Below the pieces are notes generated by a model that searched no databases, had not been told where the DNA came from, and worked only from the letters and a program-made list of their open reading frames with translations. From assembly GCA_905182985.1 (NCBI GenBank), contig CAJJDN010000184.1:101693-165692 (forward strand): a stretch of DNA of 64,000 nucleotides, in the 5' to 3' direction. Source of the stretch: Paramecium sonneborni. Its lineage: Eukaryota; Ciliophora; Oligohymenophorea; Peniculida; Parameciidae. Below are positions 1 through 13,500 of the stretch, piece by piece; position 1 is the first letter of the stretch, and every line of letters starts with the position of its first letter. The translations under genes were made by a program, and so were the position numbers.

Positions 1-306
1 TATCAGGAAAGCATCTTTCAATTACTGCCATTTTCTTCTTATGCAATTTCTCCATTATATCTATCTCTTTTTTTTCATAATCTTAATCATATTCCTCATA
101 ATCTTAATTCTTCATTATTTTTTTACAATTATTAACTATAATCAATTAATTATAATTATATATTTAATTTTAACATTATATTTTTTCACTTTCTATTTTT
201 CTTATTATCCTCAACCAACAAGCTTTTTTATCCAATTTTATTTATCATTATTTTTTTACTAATTATATCTAATCATCAACATTTTGATCATATTTTATTT
301 TATTTT

Positions 307-3300
307 ATGATAAAAAGAAAATAGAACAAAAATATATTATTACAAAAAATTCACTTTTTAAAAGGATAAGAACATACAGAGACTGAAATAATTATCAAAT
401 ATGCAAACAAAGAATTTAGTTTCAAAGCTTATAATCTAAAAATGTATTTTACTTTTGATGAATTTCTACAAACACTTAAAGTTCTATCCTAGACTAACTC
501 AAAAATATTTAATTTTTATAATAATCTCTAGTTATAAAATACAGATGAGGATGAAATTTATCATATTTCATAAGCCTTGCAATTTTATTAAGAAATCTTC
601 ATTTATTATAATAATCGAATTTTATTAATAGATGAATATCAAAGGCTTTAGAAATTAGATTCAAAGTGTAAAATTTTGAAAGAAAGGCAGAAGATATTAC
701 CCATTTCCACTTTTTATAAGAAGAAGAATATATAATTAGTTAAATTTAAACCGTTAACCATTATAAAATTAGAATAAGATTATTGTATTTTATATTAAAC
801 TAGAAATGAATATTATCTCAAATTCCATTAATCAAAAAAAATTTCAAATAAACTTAAAATAATACCATTAGTAGATTAAAAATTTGAAAAAATCAACAAG
901 GACAACTTTTTTGATATATTCTCCATTCAAAATGATTAATTTGAATATTCTGACTACATCAACAATCTGAATGATAATGTTAAAGAACTCAAAATAGATT
1001 GTAAATTCATATCTTCTATCATATTAATTCAGAGATTTGTACTTAAAAGATAATTAAAATCAAAGTTATCTATAATTTGTAAATAAAAAAAACGTAAAAT
1101 TTTATGGCGCAAATCTTTAATTTGGGAGGATAGCGCCTTTTTACTTCTCATTTAATTGAATCAAGATACTAACAATAATTAATTAATCCAGATTGAAGGA
1201 AAGTAAATAGATCACTCATTAGGAAGAGAGGTTTATGGATTATAACAAAAATTATTTTTATAATATGAATTGAGAGATATTTTAATTACTACAAATAAAA
1301 TGCTTTAAAAAGTTGATTTAATTCATGATGGACCGAATTTAAGACTCAAATCGTAATAATTCGATTAAATATATGGTACAATATTCCAATATGAAAATTT
1401 TGATTTAGAGCAAACTCTGCATTTAAGAATAGAAAAGTAAAATTCTTATAGGAACTAATATTTGAAAAATAGTTTTCTTGAACACTTGTCTAATAATAAA
1501 CCAATAGAAAATGGTTTTGACTTGAAAAAAATCAAAACTCTATTTAAAGTTGTTTACTTTTATTATATGAAACACAAATTATTGAATGTGATTAAGTATA
1601 AGTAAAAAGATATCAGATCATTTCCAATTTATTTTTTAACTGATTCTGAAATGAAAAACTTGTACGAAGTTTACTAAGAAAATAAAAATATATAGAAATC
1701 AGAAAATGAAGAATAAGAATTGCAATAGAAAAGTCTTATATACTAAACAAATTTTAATGAATTAGACTTTACCCACTCTGTTATCTTTGAAGAGAATCAA
1801 ATAGAAAATTATTCGTATAGAGTAACAATTTACAAAGATAAAGTTTTAGTAAAAGAATTAAATTTACAAATTTAAACTATAAATTTATTCAACAAATATA
1901 TGATCTCAAGTATTTTTAATATGAGATTTAACAAAAAGATTATTGAAATCTTCCACAACATTGATTTTTGTCTTGTATAAAATTCTTTTACTTTTAATAA
2001 TAATTTAATGTAGGAAATGGTGAAAAACTTAATGATTTTCAAAATTCAAAGAAGAGTTAGATTTTTTTAATTTATTTAGCGTCATCATGTTAAAAATTAA
2101 AATATTCTTTTAAGAATCTCTTATATTTCGTCTTAAAATTAATATTACAAAATAATTTTTAGATATAAGAAAAATAAAATCCGAATTCTTTTCAATTAAT
2201 AATTAGCTTTACTAGACTTGGCTTAATTAGCTAATTCTTTCTATTTAAATAAATAATAATAAACTATCTATTAGATATCAAGCTTTTAAGAATTCTTAAA
2301 TATATAGGGATATAATAATTAAGACGATTATCGTTTTAAATTTAGTAAATTAATTAATTTTCTCGAAAGTATCATAAAGATTAGACGTAACTCCTTATAT
2401 TTTTCCTAAAAGTTGCCTATATCATAAAATAAATATATGGCCTTTTAAAAAAAATCCAAAACATCACAAAATTATACCTCTAGAAAAATTATAATTATTC
2501 AAAGATTTTATAGATATAAATTAGCCAAGGCCCACTTTGAATTAATAAAAAAAGGCTAACAAAAAAAAAATAAATTAAGATATCGATGTATTAGAAAAAT
2601 TGGAAGAAAATATTATCTAACATTTTGTTATGAATTATCTTCAGAAAAACTTTTAGCAAAATTAATACAATACAAGGAATCTTATTATAAATTTCAAAAG
2701 AGTTTATAATTTAATTAAAGTAATTTTATAAATTTTAAGCATTAAAGTAAATATTAGTTTTTTGCTAATTGTATAGATTTAGTTGATGGAGAGATTACAT
2801 TCATTTTAGAAAATTTCTAAATTTAAAAATCTTAAGAGGAAGTAGTTGATAATAATTTTGAATTTTAAACTTTACAAGATTATCCGTATCAAAAATAGAT
2901 AAGATCAAGATTAATAAATTCAAAGAGAGAAAGAAATGTTTTATATAATGTCGTTTATTCTAATAAAAAAATTATCAATTCTTCTTGTGATTCATTTTTG
3001 ATTAACATAAACTTAAAATCAATGCGAAACGTTTATCATTCGGAGGACAGGTAAACGTTAATTAAACATGTTGCAGAAACAAGCCTAGATAGTATCAAGT
3101 ACGAAAATAATCATTTAAAAGTCAATGTATCAAAGATAATTCCTGAAAAACTTAAATTTTCTTAAAAGCCAAGATTTTAAGCTTGTGAAAAAATATTAAA
3201 GCCAAAAGCTCAAGTGGAAATTTTATATAAAACCACTTAAAGATTTGAAAATTAAAAATATTTATTACAAATTTAATTTATCATTGAATAAGCTAAAACA

Positions 3301-3954
3301 ATACTTCCAATTGAAAAAGATAATCATTTTGGCTTGTTTTAATCAGAATATAAGATTTTAGCTATTAATTTTAAAACAAAAAAGGAGATTAGTTGGAATA
3401 TCAGTTTTGAAAATGCTATAAGTTTGACTTAAAAAACAAAAAAAGATGAAATCACTCTTGCAATCATATAAAACCTCTCTTTATTAAATGATAGATTTTT
3501 ATTTGTAACAAACAAGCCAGAGTTTAAATTTTAAAATGTTATTATTATAAAATTAAGTTTTATACAGACAATTTAAAAAGTATGTAGAACTAGAAAATTC
3601 GATAAGAATTATTAATAATATAAATTAATCAAAAAAGTAAAATCTTAAACTCTTCTTCACACTGTATTTTAAGATTATATCATAATATTTTAAACAAGAG
3701 GTGAAATAAATTATAATGAGTCGATATGGCTATTTTTATGGGACTTGAAAAATTTTAGTTAGAAAAAAATAGAAGTTTAATTAAAAAAAGTATGATATCA
3801 ATTTCAAATATAGTATTTACATTTTTGGAACATAAGTTCTCGGGCTTTTGCTAAAGCACTTTTACATTTAGTAATAATTACAAATGAAAGAATATTCTTT
3901 AAAAAATTTAATGAATTAGAATTTTAAAATAAATTTGAGAGATATTTATATTGA
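307..3954 (+). CDS. IQ-motif (calmodulin-binding-like) protein, 1207 aa
   Basis: With TAA/TAG read as Gln, one frame is open from the left window edge to a TGA at 3952. I chose ATG 307 as start, but the frame has no TGA upstream of it in this window, so the true start may be earlier or outside. A 24-nt intron (3790-3813) removes an in-frame TGA; the downstream exon keeps the frame. The protein is basic and Lys/Ile/Gln-rich. It has at least three IQ-like segments: IILIQRFVLKRQLKSKL (around 1019-1069), IFKIQRRVRFFQFIQ (around 2035-2080) and IIIIQRFYRYKLAKAHFEL (around 2490-2545). The last fits IQxxxR...K best. IQ motifs usually bind calmodulin or EF-hand light chains, so a cytoskeletal or ciliary scaffold role is plausible but is inference. 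No catalytic domain was recognised. The 1-306 stretch would encode a hydrophobic Phe/Leu/Ile-rich segment if translated; it may equally be AT-rich intergenic DNA. Confidence 0.8.
3790..3813 (+). other. 24-nt spliceosomal intron
   Basis: The intron begins GTATGATATC and ends AAATATAG. Its length is a multiple of three and it starts with an in-frame TGA, so retention would stop translation at 3793. The reading frame after it continues for 47 codons with clearly coding content (WNISSRAFAKALLHL). This matches the known Paramecium pattern, in which 3n introns carry in-frame TGA so that unspliced mRNA is degraded by nonsense-mediated decay. Confidence 0.85.
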
Positions 3955-4439
3955 TAACTTTTTAATGATATTATATTGAAAAAAATTTGTTTTTTTTAAA
4001 AGCTATATTTATTAATTATTAAGATTTATCGAATAACGATTTATTCTTAAATTTTAAAAGAATTTATATTGAATCAAATAACCGCTTGAAAAATTAATTG
4101 AAAGCTTCTTTTTTCTTCTTCTTTTTAACACAATTTTTTGTGATTTATTAAAATATCATTATAATCAATTTAATGAAAATTGCCTGCAAACCTGAAATCA
4201 AAATATAAATTTAAGAGAAACCTAAAAGGATTTTATTTTGTTCATAAATTAAATAGCTGTAATCCTATAGATAAAATAGTAAGGAAAATGTAAATGAAAT
4301 TATTGAAATTTTTAAGATGATAAATTATTAAGTAAATCATATTTGCTGTCATTAAATCAATTGATTATTTTGAAAACATATTAAGAAATAATAAAATGAA
4401 AACAGTTTAAGTATGTAAACAGCCTTGTTTTTATAGTTT
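3955..4439. other. AT-rich spacer, no gene seen
   Basis: This stretch follows the IQ-protein stop. Neither strand gives a sustained TGA-free frame with protein-like composition. It probably holds the 3' UTR and intergenic DNA. Confidence 0.5.
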
Positions 4440-5560
4440 AATTTATTTTTATTTCTTTAGTCGACCAGCTTAAAGGAATAGATTGTAAATATTGCTGAGG
4501 CAGCCAAATAATATAGCACAATGCTATTTAGAATACTGAAATAACCTCCTAATATAAGGAAGACCATAATTATAAAAATGCATTAAATAGTAAGTCTCAG
4601 GCATTCTCAGCCATCTTAATAAAATTAATAGATAAAAACTTAGATCTGATGAAAAAAATTATAGATTCAATTGGACGATATTATCAGTAGTTTAGATTTG
4701 AAAGTTCAGAGCTTTAAAACTAGCAAATATTAGGTAATAATTTTATAAATTACTTTAAAGCTGATGTAACAAAGGAATTTCAATAAAATAAAAAATAAAA
4801 AAGTTGACATAACCTAAAGAAATAAAAAAATTTAAAATTAGTTTAAGCATGAGCATTTAAGTTGTAAAATTGTAATTTAGCATAAGACTCAATAAAGTCC
4901 TAAAACAAAATTATGAATAAAGTTAATTGATGTTGAGATAATTTAAAATTGGTAGAATACTTATTAAATTAGCAGATTCGAAAAAAATGTAAAGATTTTC
5001 AGGATAAATGATATTGATAAATTTTTTAGAGGTAATCTAAAATTTTAACAAGGATTTGAAAATTCCAACAAATCAAAACCATAGCCTCACCTATTCCCTA
5101 AGCTATAATTAATTTTAGCTTTTTATGATGAAATGAGTTTTTTTGTCTATTCTACATCAGATTCACTCATAGAGACAAATTACTTTTGAAATATTAATTT
5201 TTTGTTTAGGATTGAGTATTTCGATATCCTCTTAATTAAATACATAATTATTAAGATAAATATTAAGATTTACAATTCAAGTATTTGTAGAAGTAAAGCT
5301 GAATTTGGACTTTAAATTAAAAGTCTCGAATTAAATCGATTACTGATTAATAGTTGGATTTTAATTTGATTAAATAATCTGAAATGCCATCTTAATCAAA
5401 GCTAAAGTTAAAGAGAGTTTAAAAAATATAATACTTATTGAAATAGATAGCTAAAGAGAATGTAATTTTATGATAATACTTATTATAAGTTTAGTTTAAG
5501 AATTTGACTATCATATAAGGAGAGGGAGAATATTAACAATCGGAATAACTAAAAGAGATT
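4440..5560 (+). pseudogene. Degenerate coding remnant, unknown protein
   Basis: Pieces of protein-like sequence appear in different plus-strand frames. LKEQIVNIAEAAKQYSTMLF (around 4470-4535) shifts frame into a helical segment containing SQAFSAILIKLIDKNLDLMK (up to about 4805). A separate piece containing DKFFRGNLKFQQGFENSN and LAFYDEMSFFVYSTSDSLIE lies at about 5005-5190. They are interrupted by TGA and frame changes that no GTA...TAG intron repairs. I do not recognise the family. It is most simply a decayed gene; unrecognised introns cannot be excluded. Confidence 0.4.
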
Positions 5561-6230
5561 TCTTTGCGGTTATATTCAATTCAAATTTACAGAGAGAAGT
5601 ACAACCATAATGATATTACTATCATCACATTCTTCTTCATAAACTTTTATTCCACTGCCACAGCCATAATAACATGTGTTATCAATTAAAAGTTTGGCTA
5701 ACATTCATAACAAATACTTTGAAGACAATTTTCACAGTAGAGAGGACATGAACACTCACATTTATAGCATTATTAAATTAAATATTATTACCATCATCGC
5801 ATTATTCTTTTTATTATAATTTACCATCATCGCATTATTCTTTTTATTATAATTTACCATCTCCATAAAAATAAATAGGATAAAAAACTTACAATTTAGA
5901 CAATCATCTTAATTGGAGTGAAATTCTTCTTGAGAAATTACTGCCATTTAATTATCTCCCAATTTGAAATATAATTCCATCTATAAGTGTCCAACCTACA
6001 ATACAACATAAGCAATAAGAATTGAAACATTAAAGATTTTGAATTTGACAACTTTTATTGCATTTATTGCATCCAATCGTTTGATGAATTCCATCTTAAA
6101 TTAAAGGCAATCCTGTTGTGATTGTAGATGTACATTAATTTTTTAAAAGTAAATGATTCACTTAACATTTCTTGCATTATACAAAATAATAAAATTCACA
6201 AAATTAGGCTTATTATAGTTACTAGATTTG
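5530..6230 (-). pseudogene. Remnant of cysteine-rich (furin-like repeat) surface protein
   Basis: Read on the minus strand, the segment gives the cysteine spacing of the large ciliate surface proteins: CNKCNKSCQIQNLQCFNSYC, then LGDNQMAVISQEE, an EQCDDG motif, CYKCECSCPLYCENCLQSIC, CGSGIKVYEEECDD and GCTSLCKFE. The motif order CGD..I..EECDDGN..DGC..C is characteristic of this family. Several frame changes split it, for example between the CDDGN block and CYKC, and again after EECDD. No intron of normal size reconciles all of them, so it looks like a fragment under decay rather than an active gene. It contains a 33-bp in-frame tandem duplication (5790-5855). Confidence 0.6.
5790..5855. repeat. 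33-bp tandem duplication, two exact copies
   Basis: Copies at 5790-5822 and 5823-5855 are identical, and a partial third copy (accat) follows. On the minus strand each unit encodes eleven residues around EQCDDGKL, so the unit is codon-phased with the cysteine-rich remnant it lies in. Confidence 0.85.
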
Positions 6231-7528
6231 ATTGGGATCATTGATTTTTGATATCCGAAGATCATAAAGATCACCTAAATAAATTATAAAAAATTTGAAA
6301 CCAACAAAAATGTTATATCTATTTGAAATTCTAATTCAAAAATAAAAATAAAATTTCTTGATTAAAAAAAATTATGCCATTAAACCATTCCTATTGCTAT
6401 GTCATCAGTTTGATTTTATTTAATTACAGAGGCTAATTGAAAACTCGAAAATAAATCAAACTGTAGCTAAAAATATTCTAAAAAAAATAGCAAGATATTG
6501 TTTAGAAATCATTTTTAGGAATGAAATAAATTTTGAAGATTTTGTTTTACCTTTGAAACTGAATATTATTTAGCATTATTTTTTATTCCTGATAAATTAA
6601 AAAAACTTAACCAAAACAAGATAATTATTTTGACCCGATGCACATAAAAATTTAGGGAAGAATAAATTAAAATTAATTTTACATTTTGCATTATCAAAGT
6701 CATCACTTTCAAAACCATGTTTTAAAATAAATTTTTTATTCAACATCTTTGTCGCAGAAACTGAAGAAGTAAAAATTTCTAAAGATAATATGCTTCAATA
6801 ATTGATCCTTAAAACTGAAAATGAAACAACCAAACAAGCATTCTAGGTAATTTCACAAATTATATTTTTAGTATTTATTTCATGGTAGTTTTCATTTTTC
6901 AATTTATCCTCCAAGTCCAACTCTAAATAAATATTAATAAGATAAAAACTGAAAATGAGTCTGATATCATTTATTTAATATGACAAAACAAACTTAATGA
7001 CCTTCATTCTCTTTTGTTTACTATAAAACCATTAGCATAGATTCTTGTAACTAATTTTTTATCTAAAATATGATTTCTATTGCTGCAGCAAAATTCTAAG
7101 TTAACACTTTTTTAATGAAATACATTAATAATTTTAGTTTAGATCAATGGATGATTCTTAAGAAATATTAAATCAAAGTTTAATTAGTATTTGCTGCCTT
7201 GCATTTGTCTATTTTAGATCTAAGATATCGCAAATTGAAATAGTGTATTGAAAGAAGAATGATCTCTTTTTTATATTGAAAAACCAAGATATGAAATAGT
7301 TTTTTTTGAAATAATAGTAATTGACTAGTTTTATTTGTTTTATGCTATGAAGATAAATCAAGATAATATATAAACATTTATTTCAATCAATAAATATATT
7401 TAAAATGATATATTGTTTGCCAAAATAATAAATTATAAAAATATTGATTTTGTCTTCATAGAAAATTAAAATTATATCCAAAAGATATTAATTATCTGTA
7501 AAAATAAAAAAATTATTAATCAAAAGCA
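6231..7528. other. Gene-poor region with one open plus-strand frame
   Basis: No complete gene was recognised. A plus-strand frame from 6634 to the TGA at 7249-7251 stays open for about 205 codons. It includes a convincingly protein-like stretch (FVAETEEVKISKDNMLQQLI, around 6740-6800) but becomes low-complexity hydrophobic sequence afterwards. I cannot assign a family. It is either a short remnant or chance openness in AT-rich DNA. Confidence 0.35.
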
Positions 7529-10500
7529 TCAACTTTATGATTGCTGAAAACTTGATTTCAAACTATCCTATGATATATAACGTATTGGGAATTCTGGATA
7601 TATTTTAGGGGATTTAGGTTTTTTAAATTGTGCATCAACTTTATAATCCAACTTATCTGATGGACATATAGATGCTGGACTGTTGAGAGAATGTATACCA
7701 CTTTTTTGTTCGTTTTTTTCTTATATAGCCTCTTAACTATCTTATAATTCAGTTTTGATTCTAGCAGGTATGTCTAAATTATTTAATCTAAATATTGGTT
7801 ATTAATTACTTTTTAAACTCTAATATCTATCTAGCTTAAACTATGAGATATGCTCTTATTTTTGCAAACCTTCCTTTAACTCTATCCTATTATCTCTTTC
7901 TACTTTCAAATAACTCGGATATGAATGGGTGCCTTCTAACAATATTTGGAAAATGACTAATAATAAATTCCTTAACTTAATCTATTTGATCATGCAATTT
8001 AACAAAATATGCAAACAATATTTTAATAAGCATTTAAACAACAAATAGAGCATTCAATATACCAATAATTATATAAAAAGGCCAGACGATCTCCTATAAA
8101 TTTGATTATTAAGCTGTATATATAGAGCTACCTAAAATGATTGAAACTGCACAGACGATAGTTGATTAAGTGTCTAAATAATTAAGATCCCCTGTCATGT
8201 AGGGTTTTTTAGCAGTAGTTAGAAAACTGTATCCAAATAATACTAAAAATACAAGAGAAGCTTTAATAGGAATGTGATCCTCATAATATGCTAATACTAT
8301 AATGATTAATTCTTTTTAAAGGATTTTAATTGTTTCCCAATAATAAGCGTGTAGTTTATATTCATTATAAAGGTAACCCCAAATTTATCTCACTTTAGTG
8401 ATGTCTAATCTATGTTTATTTTTTCTTACTCCATACCACAAATAAGTTGGCATTATACCTCCAAAGAAAAATAATAATGGAAAGCAAAAAGTCAATAACC
8501 ATTTAAAATGTTGATACGTATCATAACGATAGGCAACATTGCCTTAAATCCAATATTCATCTGAAATTATTCTATAAGAAACTAAGGAGATTAATCCTCC
8601 AATTAAATTTGGTTGTAAATATATGAAAACATAAATAAGTGCCGTAGTAATAAATGAAAACTTAAATTTGATTGAATTAGTAATAATTGCCATTCCTCCT
8701 AAAGAAAAGAATACTGTAATATATGAGGATGCCATTAGAAGACTCCAGATAATTCTAAAATAAATGATGAGGATATCCGAAATATTAATTAAGAAGCAAT
8801 CTAAAGAGTATGCCATAGATTCAATAGGATTACCAACACTATTAACTATTGATGCTAGGCCAGAAGGAACCTGTAATTGGAATGTAGCAATTGTTGAAAT
8901 GATTTATAAATAATTAGTAAAGACTTTAATTAAAATAGCAGTAGAGGCTTATTTGATGACAACAGTAACTCCAAATGCTTTCAGTCGAAGACCCACTATA
9001 AATTCTTCAATCATTTGAACAGTACTAGTAACCGACATCAAAATAGAAATAAGTGTCCAAATACTTATAAAAAACACAGTCAAGACATTTCCAACTATTG
9101 AATCACAATTTCCACAAGAATAGGAAGAACTAACAGAAAAAGATCCATCTCCTCTGGTATCATATAAGTCACATTATTCACATAAGGCACCAACATGCCC
9201 TAAAATGCATGATTTATCTCCTGGAGACCATCCACCTTAACAATTTTCAACTAAATGGTAACAATGTTCAATAGTTTGACTATAATAGTAAGCTCTCCAG
9301 TAATTCTCTCTTAATTCAATCATAGAAGATTCTATTGATTTCATTTTTAAGTCATCTTTATAACTGCAACTTTGAGCACTCCACTAAACTTAGTATTAAT
9401 TTTAAATAATATCACACAATGTACAAGCTCCAGAAGTTGTATTTAAAAATTCTCCCAATTAACATTAGAAAGTTTTGATATCTACTTACAAATTATAATT
9501 TGTTAAATAATTCTTTATTAAATAAGGAGCAGTATCTTAGTATTCTGGTATTGAGACAATATCACATTAAATATTCAACCTTAAAATGATGTCATCTTCA
9601 TATGTTGGATTAAAGTAGATCGTTAAATCATCTAGATTATAATCTCCACTTAGATCATTAAATTTAACTTTGCTATAAGATAAACTTCCAATTAATTCTT
9701 ATTTAATTTCTTCATTTGTAAAATTCAATATTGTTGGTGTGATTGTACAAGTAGATCCTGCTAATTTTTTTTCTTGAGTGTTATATTTGTTCAAAGCAAT
9801 AATTCTAAAAGTTAGATTATAAGGTATGTATTCTGATGTATATTAGTCAAAATATTAATAAGTTGAAATTTTTCTTCCTGATGGAAATGTTAAAAATTTA
9901 GATTTTTCTGATTAACCCAATATCTTATATGGAGTCACTATTATTCTCTCAACTATTGTGCTTACATTTTTTTTTACTATTATTTTAGTTAGGAAGGTCT
10001 GTCCTCCATCTACAGATATTGTCAATGATCTTGGATTCTCAAAAACATCTGATCCAAAAAGAGTCGAATTGTTATTAGATAAAAATACATCTAATTAAAC
10101 AGTTTTTTGAAGTTATTATTTATTTAAATATAAACCTCCAGCTATTTAGGCTGAATTATCAATGATTTCACTATCAAATATAAGTATAGAAGACTAATTT
10201 GAAAAATAATATATAGCTCCACCTAAATCTGCCTTATTTTTCTAAAATAAACACTTATTAAATATTGTTTTTGTCTAGACTATGAAAATAGAACCACCAT
10301 ATATAGCATTATTATTAACAAATTTACTATTCATTATTATGGCTTAATGATCTAATTTCTCTATTAATTATGTATATTCATGTTTTTGAAGCTATCTTCG
10401 ATTATTAATTTAAAGTAAATCACTTCTTAAAAATGGCTCGTCTACTGATTATATTAATGAAAGGCATCCTGTTTAACCACATTCACTATCAAAAATCTAA

Positions 10501-13500
10501 ACCTAATTAAACAAAATATTCTCATTAGGTGTTTCGAATATTCCCTTAATCCTGAATATGCCATACTAGCAAGATTTGCACTATATTGAATTAAAGTTCA
10601 AACCTTCAACTTGAAGAAAATGAGATGAATTCAAGTTATCTATTTCAAACAAACTAAAATTATAAGTAGTATTTTTATAGACTTAATTTAAATTACACAC
10701 TTATTAATATTCTAATTAAAGAGATGTATTATAATCTTCTATAATTGGATCTATTTCTGGAATGCCTACTTTACAGGTTAAAGATTAAATTGTTAAAAAT
10801 GTTGAAATCAAACACTCTGAATCGGAATAGTTAAAATATTATTTTACGTTATTTACTTTAATATTGATCAATAAAATATTTCCACTCCATTCTATTTAAT
10901 ATTCATAAAATATTACATTATCTTAAACTTAATCGCATTAAAGGGGAAAACAAGATTGTTGAATTGGTAATGGTAATATCTTTTAATAAAATGTTGGTTG
11001 CTTATTCAATATCTAATAAAAATTGAATATGGGTTGAAATGAAGCTACAATTTACAATTTTTACAGTTCCATATTTTATTTTAATTAAAGGATTGTTATT
11101 TCTAATTGAATCTAAGTCGTCCTCAGTGGGAGATTCTAGAAGTGACAAATATTTCATAAAACCTGCTTATGTAACGATAAATTCAATTCCATCAAACTAA
11201 ACATTCGAATTTATGCTCTGTAGGTTTGATAATAAATAGGATAAAAAGCTATATCTTATTGAAAAACAATTTTTAATAGTTAAATTTTACAGATTAATTT
11301 AATTTTATTGTTATGAAGGAATAATATAAAGGCCACCTCCTTCAACTCTACTAAAGGATTTTTCTATACTTGTTGAAACTATTTGAAGATTTAATTTAGA
11401 TAATTAAGCATCTATGTATAAACAACCTCCTGTGGAAAAGGAAGAACTTGATAAAGCAGTTTATGTATTTTAAAACATAGAATTTAAAATATTGATAGTT
11501 CCAGTACCTTAAGCAACAATATAGAAACCACCTCCATATTATGAAAAAGAATTATCCACTGATGTGCAATTTATAGTGAGAATGTTTGTAATTATTAAGC
11601 CATTTCCACTTTTTGAATTAATTGGAAATGCATTTACTAAACTCAGACCATCTATTTCTTAATAGTCATCAAATAATAAAAGATTCCTTTTAATTATTGA
11701 AAGTTATAAAATATTGTTTTTGTAGAACTGAATATTCTGAAATAAAACATTGATTGCTTTTAAATACAATATAGAATCGGTAGCATTTGTAACTAAATTC
11801 TATTTAAAAACTGAATTTTCAATTATGATTTCTCCTTATTATAATTGGAGAAATAAAGTTGATGATGATTATCGAGATAAATCCTGAATATATTCATTTA
11901 GATGATTGTAATTAAAATTTACTCTATTTAAATTGATTTTGCAAATTTATTCTGAATAGAATTGTATAATTGAGGAAGCTCTATTAGTCTTTGTTATAAT
12001 CAACATATTTGATTCAAATTTGCTGTTGGTGATGCTTATAAACTCATTTTGTATCTTCTCCATTAGATCGTAACCTTTAATAATTATGAATGGGTTATTG
12101 TATGTTATAGAATCAGTCAATTGTAAATTATTGATGGTGATATTTTAATATAATCCTATGTATAAAAAAAAAAACATTTAGTCATAGGCATACTTAAAGA
12201 TACAATCAACTGATGAATGAAGTGTTTTAGAATGGTAAAGCATAGATTAGGTAAAAATTATGTTGTTTAAAAATATACTTTGAGAGTCTAAAATTGTTAA
12301 TTCTGGCAATCCATAACCTCTTAAAATCTCTACATCTTCTAATATGCAAATTTAACATTCTATATAAATAATGGACTATTGATAAGATATATAATTATTT
12401 TCAATTTTTACTGTAATTAAGCTTTTTTGTAATGAAAATTGTTAAATAGATACATTAAATTCAGAAAGCTTTTCTAATTAGACTAATTTTAAAATAGCTT
12501 GTTGACTATTATAATAAACGTTCTCTATTTGACAATTAATAATTGACACTTGAGCAGCATTTATTAAAGCGTCATAAGATTGAGAGTAATCAACATCATT
12601 GCTAAAGATTGTACTGTTTATTATTGTAACATTTTTGATATGTATATTCTGTAATTGGAAGATATTGCATAAGTAGAGATAAGAACTTGATGATATAATA
12701 CTATCAAGCATATTTAAACCTTTTAGCTAAAATGATGATGCTCCTTGAATTTTTAGGAGTGAAGATTATTCTTTAATTATAACTGCTTTTAGTTCCATTT
12801 CTTTAATCAGAACAACACCAATATCATTTTATAATTGTGTTTATGTTTTAATAAAGCATGAGTTTTCGAATGTTGTATTAGTGATATTTATTTTTTAAAT
12901 TTGAATGTCAAATAAAAGATTATCTAATTTTGTTTCAAAAAAAAAAAAATCTGTACGCAAAAAATAAGAATTGATAATCTTTAAATCAGAAACAATTAAC
13001 CTTTTTGGTAGGAATCGAGAATTTGATGTGAATGAAAACATTTCTGAATTTATTACTTTAAAGTCTTTTATTGTTAAATTAATCATGATAAGCGAGTAAC
13101 CATATTCAGAGTGAAAATAAAACTCATATAGAGTTGGAGTTGAATTTTTAGTAGTAAAAATACAGTCTTGAAATATTAAATTTAAACTAAAAGCTGTATT
13201 TTCAAGAGAAATAGCTGTTTGCCAATTATTTGAATTGATTGGTTTGGCAGTATCAAATTAAATATTTTGAAAAGTAATAGTTGTAAAATTACTTAATGTT
13301 AATATGGATTCTAAAGTTATAGTTGTTGGATTTTACTGTCCGATAAATTTAACATCAAGAGTTTAAACAGAGAAGACATTTTACTAAATTTTTGAAAATA
13401 ATTGCGAAAATGAAGGAATCGTACAAACTTCATTGTTGTTTGAAATAAAAGTATATTCAAAAATAACTTCTCTGATTACTTTTTCATTAAGATATTAAAA

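Noticed and set aside
8544..8816. Short standard-code ORFs on the minus strand (also 12478-12711, 12895-13086 and 15072-15326)
   Set aside because: The first three are in-frame fragments of the one giant code-6 gene, cut at TAA/TAG glutamine codons and so not separate genes. The ORF at 15072-15326 runs over the same gene in a different frame and is a shadow.
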